Assembly (NCBI GenBank): GCA_002422175.1
Contig: DITR01000135.1
Coordinates: 2,835-11,156 of the forward strand
Source of the DNA: Alcaligenaceae bacterium UBA6179
Lineage (GTDB): Bacteria > Pseudomonadota > Gammaproteobacteria > Burkholderiales > Burkholderiaceae_B
Direction: 5' to 3'
DNA length: 8,322 nucleotides
Shown here: one piece after another, positions 1-6,572 of the stretch
How positions within the stretch are numbered: the stretch's first letter is position 1
Layout: the number at the start of each line of letters is the position of its first letter
The notes under the pieces: generated by a model
Database searches by the model: none
What the model saw: only the letters and a program-made list of their open reading frames with translations
What the model was told of the DNA's origin: nothing
Position numbers and translations under genes: made by a program

Positions 1-214
1 CTTCACCATAACGGCCATGCAAGGCAATAAATACCGCTTCAAAATTTTGAGCAACCAATTCAGCCAAGCTATGTTTGCCTGTATCGAATAGATGCGCGTT
101 GACACCTTGGTTTTGTAAGGCATCACAAACGGCGCGACCCGACATCAGCGAAACGTCGCGTTCTGCCGAGCGACCACCATACAAAACACCTACTTTACGA
201 AATGTCACCATCAT
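1..214 (-). CDS. ddlB: D-alanine--D-alanine ligase, N-terminal 71 codons (3' partial)
   Basis: Translating from the ATG at 214-212 gives [20 protein letters not shown], followed by VSLMSG at residues 21-26 and [10 protein letters not shown] at the window edge. [18 protein letters not shown] is the N-terminal signature of D-Ala-D-Ala ligases, and ALHGRYGE is the next conserved block, so the frame is intact as far as it can be seen. The enzyme makes the dipeptide that MurF, encoded upstream in the same operon, attaches to the nucleotide precursor. The first of two tandem ATG codons is preferred: it forms ATGA with the murC stop and lies seven bases after GGAGG; the second would leave ten. The ATP-grasp domain lies outside the window. 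The symbol ddlB rests on location in the dcw cluster rather than on sequence alone. Confidence 0.93.
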   Translation of the reverse strand, partial: MMVTFRKVGVLYGGRSAERDVSLMSGRAVCDALQNQGVNAHLFDTGKHSLAELVAQNFEAVFIALHGRYGE

Positions 215-1608
215 CGTGAGGCCTCCATCAAAGCGGGCACACGGCTAATTGAACCGGCACCCATAATCACTACGATATCGTTTGCCTGCGCAATAGCGCG
301 AATAGCATCAGGCAACGCCGTCACATCTTCAACAAAAACTGGGTTGACTTGACCCACTTCTTTTACACGCTCTGCTAAAACCTGAGCGTTAGCTGAAACA
401 ATGGGTGCCTCGCCCGCTGGGTAAACAGATGTCAAAATTAATTGATCGGCACGACTCAGCACTTGCACAAACGATTCAAAACAATCTCGTGTGCGGGTGT
501 AGCGATGAGGCTGAAAAACTAGAACAATGCGCCGCTCAGGCCATGAGCCTCTTGCCGCCTCAAGCGTGGCAGCCATTTCAACGGGGTGATGACCGTAATC
601 GTCAATCACTGTAAAGGTACCGCCCTGTTTTGCAGGAAAATCGCCCACACGGGTAAAACGACGATTCACCCCATCAAAATTCGCCAAAGCTTGTGCAATT
701 TCAATTTCTTCAACACCGACCTCTGAAGCAATTGCGATTGCAGCAAGTGCGTTTTTTACATTATGTAGGCCGGGTAAATTTAATGTCACGGCAAAAGGAT
801 GAGTCGAAACACCCCTCAACGAACGATGCACATTAAATGTCATTTTTGTACCAACAGCAGTCACGTCAGTGGCGCGAACTTGAGCGTTTTCATTAAACCC
901 ATATGTGATAACAGGGCGAGAAATAAATGGGATGATTTCTTTAACATGCTGATCGTCGCTACACACGACAGCACAGCCATAAAAGGGTAAGTTTTGTGCA
1001 AAGGTAATGAATGCTTGCTTAAGTCGTGTCACGTCGTGACCATAGGTGTCCATATGGTCAACGTCAATATTTGTAATAATGGCCATGACTGGCAACAAAT
1101 TTAAAAATGAGGCATCTGATTCGTCAGCCTCGACAACAATGTAGTCACCCTGTCCTAACTTTGCATTTGCACCGGCTGAATTCAGTCGCCCACCAATGAC
1201 ATAGGTGGGGTCAAGGCCTGCCGCAGCAAATATGCTCGCAACCAAACTGGTTGTCGTTGTTTTGCCATGCGTACCGGCTACTGCAATACCGCGTTTAAGC
1301 CGCATGAGTTCGGCCAACATCATTGCGCGTGGCACGACGGGTACATTTGCTTGGCGGGCAGCTAATACTTCAGGATTATGGCTGGTGACTGCAGTTGATG
1401 TCACAATGGCATCAGCACCATCAATGTTGTGTGCATCATGGCCAATATGTATATCTATACCTAAAGAAGCCAAACGTTTTGTTACATGACTTTCAGCCAA
1501 GTCTGAACCAGACACTTTGTAGTCTAAGTTGTGTAAAACCTCAGCAATACCGCTCATTCCTGAACCGCCAATACCCACAAAGTGAATATGTTGAATGCGA
1601 TATTTCAT
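211..1608 (-). CDS. murC: UDP-N-acetylmuramate--L-alanine ligase MurC
   Basis: A cytoplasmic Mur ligase that starts the stem peptide by joining L-Ala to UDP-MurNAc using ATP. The 465 residues show the complete three-domain layout: [15 protein letters not shown] (9-23, UDP-MurNAc domain), the P-loop [10 protein letters not shown] (112-121), YVIGG (136-140), [10 protein letters not shown] (159-168), [10 protein letters not shown] (180-189), [13 protein letters not shown] (278-290), FDGVNRRF (311-318), DDYGHHPVE (336-344) and FQPHRYTRT (365-373). The GTHGK P-loop and HHP motif separate it from MurD, MurE and MurF, and from the recycling ligase Mpl by dcw context. The ATG overlaps the murG stop as ATGA and has GGGGTG five bases upstream. 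Its stop overlaps the ddlB start. No missing residues or frame breaks were seen. Confidence 0.97.
   Translation of the reverse strand: MKYRIQHIHFVGIGGSGMSGIAEVLHNLDYKVSGSDLAESHVTKRLASLGIDIHIGHDAHNIDGADAIVTSTAVTSHNPEVLAARQANVPVVPRAMMLAELMRLKRGIAVAGTHGKTTTTSLVASIFAAAGLDPTYVIGGRLNSAGANAKLGQGDYIVVEADESDASFLNLLPVMAIITNIDVDHMDTYGHDVTRLKQAFITFAQNLPFYGCAVVCSDDQHVKEIIPFISRPVITYGFNENAQVRATDVTAVGTKMTFNVHRSLRGVSTHPFAVTLNLPGLHNVKNALAAIAIASEVGVEEIEIAQALANFDGVNRRFTRVGDFPAKQGGTFTVIDDYGHHPVEMAATLEAARGSWPERRIVLVFQPHRYTRTRDCFESFVQVLSRADQLILTSVYPAGEAPIVSANAQVLAERVKEVGQVNPVFVEDVTALPDAIRAIAQANDIVVIMGAGSISRVPALMEASR
222..226 (-). promoter_or_regulatory. Ribosome-binding site of ddlB
   Basis: GGAGG reads on the minus strand within the last codons of murC. 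It is seven bases from the first ATG (214-212) and ten from the second (211-209), which favours the first as the start. Confidence 0.75.
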
Positions 1609-2681
1609 GTATGCACCCCGCTAACCAATACGCATTGCGCAGCAATCTGTTGAGCCGCATCTGTTTTGGCACACGCGTGCGCACGAATAGCCACTTGCTC
1701 TAAGCGCTTACGATCACACTCACTTAGCCAATGCGCCAGCCACTTGGCCGTTAGTTGCGATTGTTGACACATCCAGGCGGCATCTTGTTTGACTAAAAAA
1801 TTAGCGTTGTCGGTTTGATGATCGTCAACTGCATGAGGAAATGGCACAAATAGTGCGGCTAAACCCACAGCGGCCACTTCGGCAACAGTCATAGCCCCTG
1901 CACGACAAATCATGAGATCGGCTTGTGACATGGCGCTCGCCATGTCATCTATAAAAGCGGTACACGTTGCATCGACTTGAGCCTGCTGATAGGCCAACTG
2001 TAAAGCCTGAATATGTTGTGTACCCGCTTGATGTATGACAATGGGTCGCTGTGACACGGGCATCAAAGATAGCGCTTCAGGCACCACTTTATTTAAAGCG
2101 GTGGCACCCAAACTGCCACCGACGACCAGCAACTTTAAGGGGCCTTGATGAACTGAGTAACGCTGCGCAGGGCTATCCAGCATTAGCAATGAAGCTCTAA
2201 CGGGGTTACCCACAACCTTTGCACCTGCAAGCGCTTTTGGAAAGCCGGCCAACGCAACTCGGGCAATTTTAGCAAGCCATCGGTTTGTCATACCGGCCAC
2301 TGCGTTCTGCTCGTGCAATACCAACGGCACGCCACGCAACCAAGACACAATGCCTCCAGGCATCGCAACATAGCCACCCATACCCAACACGACAAGGGGA
2401 CGACGAACGGACATTTCACGCCAAACGGTTAAACATGCTTTGATCAACGTAAAAGGTGCACGGGCTACATCACGCCAACCCTTACCCCGCACGCCTGCAA
2501 AATAAACAGGCACCATATCGTAACCAGCCTGCGCCACGAGTTTGCCTTCCATCTTTTGTGGGTTACCTAACCAACGAATTGACCACCCTTGTTGGGTCAA
2601 GACCTCAGCCACTGCCAAGCCAGGCATGATATGCCCACCTGTACCGCCAGCCATCACCCAAGCAATCGGTTTGGTCGTCAT
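1605..2681 (-). CDS. murG: UDP-GlcNAc--undecaprenyl-PP-MurNAc-pentapeptide GlcNAc transferase MurG
   Basis: A peripheral inner-membrane GT-B glycosyltransferase that adds GlcNAc from UDP-GlcNAc to lipid I to form lipid II, the substrate of FtsW encoded just upstream. The 358 residues match the usual family length. N-terminal domain: [13 protein letters not shown] (11-23), WLGNPQKME (37-45), [11 protein letters not shown] (100-110) and [13 protein letters not shown] (122-134). C-terminal UDP-GlcNAc domain: VVGNPVR (156-162), VVGGSLGA (186-193), HQAGTQH (217-223), [11 protein letters not shown] (258-268) and [14 protein letters not shown] (280-293). I prefer the ATG at 2681-2679 because it forms ATGA with the ftsW stop and has GGGGGT five bases upstream; a GTG 15 bases further upstream is possible but lies before that Shine-Dalgarno. 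The stop overlaps the murC ATG. A 22-base palindrome sits in codons near residues 245-252. Confidence 0.96.
   Translation of the reverse strand: MTTKPIAWVMAGGTGGHIMPGLAVAEVLTQQGWSIRWLGNPQKMEGKLVAQAGYDMVPVYFAGVRGKGWRDVARAPFTLIKACLTVWREMSVRRPLVVLGMGGYVAMPGGIVSWLRGVPLVLHEQNAVAGMTNRWLAKIARVALAGFPKALAGAKVVGNPVRASLLMLDSPAQRYSVHQGPLKLLVVGGSLGATALNKVVPEALSLMPVSQRPIVIHQAGTQHIQALQLAYQQAQVDATCTAFIDDMASAMSQADLMICRAGAMTVAEVAAVGLAALFVPFPHAVDDHQTDNANFLVKQDAAWMCQQSQLTAKWLAHWLSECDRKRLEQVAIRAHACAKTDAAQQIAAQCVLVSGVHT
1614..1619 (-). promoter_or_regulatory. Ribosome-binding site of murC (GGGGTG)
   Basis: GGGGTG lies five bases before the murC ATG, inside the end of murG. It can pair with CACCUC near the 3' end of 16S rRNA with one G-U wobble. 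It shares the block GGGGTGCA with the site before mraY. Confidence 0.6.
1926..1947. repeat. 22-base palindrome inside murG
   Basis: Arms TGACATGGCG (1926-1935) and CGCCATGTCA (1938-1947) are exact reverse complements separated by CT. In the transcript this would fold into a tight hairpin with a loop of about four bases. The bases code for DDMASAMS in the C-terminal half of MurG, so codon choice could have produced it; a function is not shown. Confidence 0.5.
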
Positions 2682-3871
2682 GCTCGACCCCCGCACATCA
2701 TCGATCGGTTTTCATAGTCAGCGCGCGCAACAAGCGCTAGTGCCACAAAATTCATGACAATTCCTGAACCGCCGTAACTGACTAAAGGTAACGTTAAACC
2801 TTTAGTTGGCAATAGGCCAAGGCAAACACCCATATTGATAAACGCTTGGACAGCAAACCATACGCCAACGCCTTGAGCTACGAGCCCATTAAAAACACGA
2901 TCAAGTGCAATAGATTGGCGACCAATCTCAAATGCACGCCACACCAAGATGGCAAACAACACCACAACCAAACTAATGCCAATAAAGCCTAATTCTTCAC
3001 CAATAACTGACAGAATAAAGTCAGTGTGCGCTTCAGGTAAATAATGTAATTTTTCAACACTTGACCCGAGCCCGACGCCAAACCATTCTCCTCGACCAAT
3101 CGCAATTAATGAATGCGATAACTGGTAAGCACTACCGTACATATTGGCATCATCCCACGGGTCAAGATAAGCAAATAATCGGGCACGTCGCCAAGGTGAG
3201 GCCCAAATCAAAAGTAAAAACATCGACATCAGAACGACGACTAAAAAAGAAAACACTTTTGCGTTAATGCCACCCAAAAATAAAACGCCCATTGCAATAG
3301 ACATGATGACAATCAGTGCACCGAGGTCAGGTTCAAGCAAGAGTAAGATGCCAACGAAGCCCATTGCAAACGCCATCGGTAAAAATCCATGTACAAAACT
3401 GTGCATTTGATGCTGTTTACGCAAAACATAAGCAGCTGCAAACAAGACAGATACCAATTTCATTAATTCAGATGGTTGAAAGTTAACGGGGCCTAAAGAC
3501 AACCAGCGTCTTGCGCCGTTAACTTCTCGGCCAATACCGGGCACTAAAACCAATATAAGTAATACAGCAGTGATACCAAATAATGGCCAAGTCATTTTTT
3601 GCCACCACGACAAAGGTACTGTCCAGACCAGTAACGCAACCACAATTCCCACGGATACAAAAATAGAATGACGCATCACAAAGAAATAACGACCATAGTT
3701 CGCGTACTTAGGGCCATCAGCCAAAGCAATTGACGCTGAATAAACCATCAGCAGACCCATTGCGACCAACGCACTGGCTGCCATGACCAAGGCCAAGTCA
3801 TATAACCGTATCTGGGTGCGATTGGGGTTTACAGTCGTGCTGCTTTGAGTGAGTGACGCAACGAAGCTCAT
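2678..3871 (-). CDS. ftsW: Septal peptidoglycan glycosyltransferase FtsW (SEDS family)
   Basis: A polytopic inner-membrane protein of 397 residues that polymerises lipid II at the division septum together with the class B penicillin-binding protein FtsI. A short cytoplasmic N-terminus of about 22 residues precedes a series of hydrophobic helices. SEDS landmarks: [25 protein letters not shown] (in pieces from 114 to 138), LEPDLG (179-184), the large periplasmic loop with [15 protein letters not shown] and [13 protein letters not shown], whose Asp284 matches the E. coli Asp297 considered catalytic, GEELG (291-295), and [17 protein letters not shown] near the C-terminus. It is called FtsW rather than RodA because it lies in the dcw cluster between murD and murG. 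The ATG overlaps the murD stop by ATGA and has a good GGAGAG ribosome-binding site. The stop overlaps the murG ATG in the same way. Confidence 0.96.
   Translation of the reverse strand: MSFVASLTQSSTTVNPNRTQIRLYDLALVMAASALVAMGLLMVYSASIALADGPKYANYGRYFFVMRHSIFVSVGIVVALLVWTVPLSWWQKMTWPLFGITAVLLILVLVPGIGREVNGARRWLSLGPVNFQPSELMKLVSVLFAAAYVLRKQHQMHSFVHGFLPMAFAMGFVGILLLLEPDLGALIVIMSIAMGVLFLGGINAKVFSFLVVVLMSMFLLLIWASPWRRARLFAYLDPWDDANMYGSAYQLSHSLIAIGRGEWFGVGLGSSVEKLHYLPEAHTDFILSVIGEELGFIGISLVVVLFAILVWRAFEIGRQSIALDRVFNGLVAQGVGVWFAVQAFINMGVCLGLLPTKGLTLPLVSYGGSGIVMNFVALALVARADYENRSMMCGGRA
2687..2692 (-). promoter_or_regulatory. Ribosome-binding site of murG (GGGGGT), decides the start
   Basis: GGGGGT lies five bases upstream of the ATG at 2681-2679, inside the last codons of ftsW. 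It would serve this ATG but not the alternative GTG at 2696-2694, which lies upstream of it. Pairing with the anti-Shine-Dalgarno needs one G-U wobble. Confidence 0.6.
2781..2806. repeat. Inverted repeat inside the 3' part of ftsW
   Basis: ACTAAAGGT (2781-2789) and ACCTTTAGT (2798-2806) are exact reverse complements around an eight-base loop. The repeat codes for TKGLTLPLV in the most conserved C-terminal block of FtsW and ends about 100 bases before the murG start. It may be only a result of the codons used. Confidence 0.4.
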
Positions 3872-5403
3872 ACAATCTCTCCGTGTGTCAATGCAAGCTC
3901 AGTGACAGCTTCAATAAATACCTCACCACGATGTGGGTAATTTTTAAACATATCTAAACTTGCGCAAGCGGGTGACAACACCACGGCATCACCTGATTGC
4001 GCGAGTGCAAAAGATTTTCTAACAGCCTGCTCCATATCATCTGCTTGCTCGCATTGAATTTGGCTGCCTGCCAACAGCGCTTCAAATAGCGGTGCATCTT
4101 GACCGATCAAAACAACCGCTTTAACAAATTTTGATATGGCGGGCAAAAGTGGCGTCAGGTCTTGCCCTTTAGCAAGCCCTCCGGCAATCAAAACCATACG
4201 TCGATCAAGGCCTTCAATACCCGCTACCGTTGCACCAACATTAGTACCTTTACTATCGTTATAAAAATCGATTTCTCTTACGGTGCGAATAAAACACATG
4301 CGGTGCGGTTCACCAAAGTATTCTGTTGCGCTTCTGAGCATGGGTGCAAACCCGGCACCCACACTTCGCCCAAGCTGAAGGGCTGCCAAAACGTTCATCG
4401 CATTATGCAAACCGACTAGTTTGAGCGCATCAACTGGCATGAGCTGCACTAAACGACCGGGTTGACGCATCGGTTCAGGTGCGTTCTTTTTACGGCGAGC
4501 AGTGGGGTTAGGTTCGTCTTCAAAATCTAATGGTTCGGCACTCACTAACCAACGTATGCCTGCTTCGTAGATCATGCCAACATCATGAGTCAATACGGGG
4601 GCATCACGCCCAAAAGAGCGAACGGTTGTTGCCGTTAAGGACTTAACCATCGCCATGACAATTGCGTCGTCACGGTTAACGATGCAGAGGTCACTGTGTG
4701 CAAAGATACGTGCCTTATCGGCAGCATAATCTTGCATATCAATATGCCAATCAAGATGATCTTGTGTCAAATTCAACACAACACTTGCATCAAAATGCAA
4801 AGACGTTAAGGTGTGCAACTGAAAACTCGACAACTCAAGCACCCAGACATCTGGTAATGACTCATCATCAAGTGCCCGCATGAGGGCTGTCAATGCGCTA
4901 GGGCTTATATTGCCCGCTGCACGCGCTGTCATACCTGCCGCCTCAAGCATATAACGCGTCAAGGCTGTAACCGTTGTTTTACCATTAGTGCCCGTCACCC
5001 CAAGTATGTGGGGTTGGTAGTTTTGAGTTATTTTTAATTCATTTATTGCACGAGCAAATAATTCGATTTCACCAATAATCTCAATGCCCATTTCGCGTGC
5101 AGCCTGAACAAAGGCTGCAATAGGTTGATGATGTGGCGACAACCCAGGGCTGATCACAACAGCATCCACATCTTTCAACAATGCATTCGACAAGTCTATC
5201 TGACCTAAGGCCCACTGCACATCGTGCGAACCCAATGCTTCACGCAAAGCTTCCACACCCCTGGGGTTTTCACGTGTATCAACCAAACGCAAAGGCTTTA
5301 AGCAACGGGCCAACCAACGTGCGGCAGCATCACCCGTCTCACCCAAACCAAGTATGAGTGTGCGCTGTGCCTGAACGAGGGTTTCGGGACTGATATGGGT
5401 CAT
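3868..5403 (-). CDS. murD: UDP-N-acetylmuramoyl-L-alanine--D-glutamate ligase MurD
   Basis: A cytoplasmic ATP-dependent ligase adding D-Glu to UDP-MurNAc-L-Ala. I chose the ATG at 5403-5401, giving 511 residues; the frame extends 28 codons further upstream into mraY, but that part has no MurD character, and this ATG makes an ATGA overlap with the mraY stop. Motifs: GLGETG (19-24, UDP-substrate domain), the P-loop GTNGKTT (138-144), ELSSFQ (190-195), NLTQDH (211-216), Lys230 in the position of the carbamylated lysine, GLHNAMN (331-337), NDSKGTN (382-388) and SPACASLD (477-484). All catalytic landmarks are intact. Residues about 291-316 form a charged, proline-rich insert with ARRKK that the shorter E. 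coli enzyme (438 residues) lacks; I recall similar inserts in other betaproteobacterial MurD proteins. No Shine-Dalgarno precedes the start, so translation probably depends on ribosomes finishing mraY. The stop overlaps ftsW by ATGA. Confidence 0.96.
   Translation of the reverse strand: MTHISPETLVQAQRTLILGLGETGDAAARWLARCLKPLRLVDTRENPRGVEALREALGSHDVQWALGQIDLSNALLKDVDAVVISPGLSPHHQPIAAFVQAAREMGIEIIGEIELFARAINELKITQNYQPHILGVTGTNGKTTVTALTRYMLEAAGMTARAAGNISPSALTALMRALDDESLPDVWVLELSSFQLHTLTSLHFDASVVLNLTQDHLDWHIDMQDYAADKARIFAHSDLCIVNRDDAIVMAMVKSLTATTVRSFGRDAPVLTHDVGMIYEAGIRWLVSAEPLDFEDEPNPTARRKKNAPEPMRQPGRLVQLMPVDALKLVGLHNAMNVLAALQLGRSVGAGFAPMLRSATEYFGEPHRMCFIRTVREIDFYNDSKGTNVGATVAGIEGLDRRMVLIAGGLAKGQDLTPLLPAISKFVKAVVLIGQDAPLFEALLAGSQIQCEQADDMEQAVRKSFALAQSGDAVVLSPACASLDMFKNYPHRGEVFIEAVTELALTHGEIV
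3877..3882 (-). promoter_or_regulatory. Ribosome-binding site of ftsW (GGAGAG)
   Basis: GGAGAG lies five bases before the ftsW ATG, inside the last codons of murD. With the GGAGG before ddlB it is one of the two most canonical sites in the window, and it supports the ATG that overlaps the murD stop. Confidence 0.75.
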
Positions 5404-6572
5404 CGTATTTTGAGTGCCGATAAGCCAATTAATACCAACATCATGCTGATGATCCAGAACCGAACGACCACTTGAGTTTCTTTCCAACCTTTAACTTCGA
5501 AGTGATGATGCAAGGGCGCCATATGAAAAATACGACGGCCCTGCCCAAATTTTCGCTTAGTATATTTGTACCAACCAACCTGCAACATCACTGATAATGT
5601 TTCAACAACAAACACGCCACCCATGATGAACAATACGATTTCTTGACGCACAATAATGGCAATTGTGCCAAGCATGCCACCCAACGCTAGCGCACCCACA
5701 TCACCCATAAATACTTGTGCAGGGTAGGCATTGAACCAAAGGAATGCCAGGCCTGCACCTGCCAAAGCAGCACAGAGCACCATGAGCTCTCCTGCACCCG
5801 GTATGTAGGGAAACAGCAAATACTTGGAATAATCAACACGACCCACAACATAAGCAAATATGCCGAGTGCTGCCCCCACCATGACAGTGGGCATAATCGC
5901 TAAGCCATCTAGCCCGTCGGTTAAATTGACCGCATTACTGGTTCCCACAATGACAAACCAACTCAGCGCCACAAAACCAAACACCCCAAGTGGGTAACTT
6001 ACACTTTTAAAGAAAGGCACGATTAAATCGGCACGATTTGGCAACTGCATCACAAAACCGCTGGCCACCCAATCGCGAAACAAAGGCCACAAGTCGGCAT
6101 TCGCAGGGGCTGAAATAGCAAATGCTAAATACACCGATGCAATAAGGCCGATAATAGCTTGCCAGAAAAACTTTTGTCTTGCAGGCATGCCTTCAGGGTC
6201 ACGGTAAACCACTTTACGGTAGTCATCGAGCCATCCAATCAAACCGAAACCAAATGTCACAATCAACACGACCCATACAAAACGGTTGCGCCAGTCAGCC
6301 CATAGCAACGTACTCACACCAATTGAAATCAAAATAAGAACACCACCCATCGTTGGCGTACCCGTTTTTATTAAATGTGTTTGTGGACCATTTTGACGTA
6401 TCGCCTGACCAATTTTGAGGGATGCCAATTTCCGAATGACACGGGGGCCCGCAACCAGACCAATCAGCAATGCCGTGGCGCAAGCCATAACAGCACGTAA
6501 AGTGATGTATTCAAATACCGCGAAGCTGCGAATATGATTTTCAGCTATCCAGCCAAACAACTCATACAGCAT
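5400..6572 (-). CDS. mraY: Phospho-N-acetylmuramoyl-pentapeptide transferase MraY
   Basis: An integral inner-membrane enzyme that transfers phospho-MurNAc-pentapeptide from its UDP carrier to undecaprenyl phosphate, giving lipid I. The 390 residues carry the family signatures in order: GTPTMGG (71-77), the catalytic aspartate pair in LDDYRK (Asp116, Asp117), [10 protein letters not shown] (216-225), FMGDVG with the third catalytic Asp291, and the histidine cluster APLHHHFE (His355-357). Hydrophobic segments throughout fit the ten-helix fold. E. coli MraY has 360 residues; the extra length lies mainly in a loop near 153-182, between transmembrane segments, and in a short basic stretch near 336-345, as I recall from other betaproteobacteria. 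The ATG start is supported by homology to the E. coli N-terminus and by GGGGTG four bases upstream. It lies inside the end of murF, 11 bases overlapping. The TGA stop overlaps the murD ATG. Confidence 0.97.
   Translation of the reverse strand: MLYELFGWIAENHIRSFAVFEYITLRAVMACATALLIGLVAGPRVIRKLASLKIGQAIRQNGPQTHLIKTGTPTMGGVLILISIGVSTLLWADWRNRFVWVVLIVTFGFGLIGWLDDYRKVVYRDPEGMPARQKFFWQAIIGLIASVYLAFAISAPANADLWPLFRDWVASGFVMQLPNRADLIVPFFKSVSYPLGVFGFVALSWFVIVGTSNAVNLTDGLDGLAIMPTVMVGAALGIFAYVVGRVDYSKYLLFPYIPGAGELMVLCAALAGAGLAFLWFNAYPAQVFMGDVGALALGGMLGTIAIIVRQEIVLFIMGGVFVVETLSVMLQVGWYKYTKRKFGQGRRIFHMAPLHHHFEVKGWKETQVVVRFWIISMMLVLIGLSALKIR

Noticed and set aside
405..1703. Several open frames of 60-100 codons on the plus strand opposite murC
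   Set aside because: They lie wholly antisense to a complete, conserved gene, show no recognisable motif and look like by-products of codon use in murC. The same holds for the plus-strand frames opposite murG, ftsW, murD, mraY and murF.
2099..2121. GC-rich hairpin in murG that might be a terminator
   Set aside because: The eight-base stem (CGGTGGCA with TGCCACCG) is followed in the transcript by CTTTAAATAAAG, not by a run of U, and it encodes the conserved VGGSLGATA block in the middle of a gene.
3480..3525. Ten-base inverted repeat AAGTTAACGG / CCGTTAACTT in ftsW
   Set aside because: It comes from two Val-Asn (GTTAAC) codon pairs in the conserved [17 protein letters not shown] block and has a 26-base loop; chance is enough.
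5404..5487. A 28-codon N-terminal extension of murD into mraY
   Set aside because: The extra residues show no MurD character and the downstream ATG gives the normal N-terminus and an ATGA overlap, as at the next four junctions.
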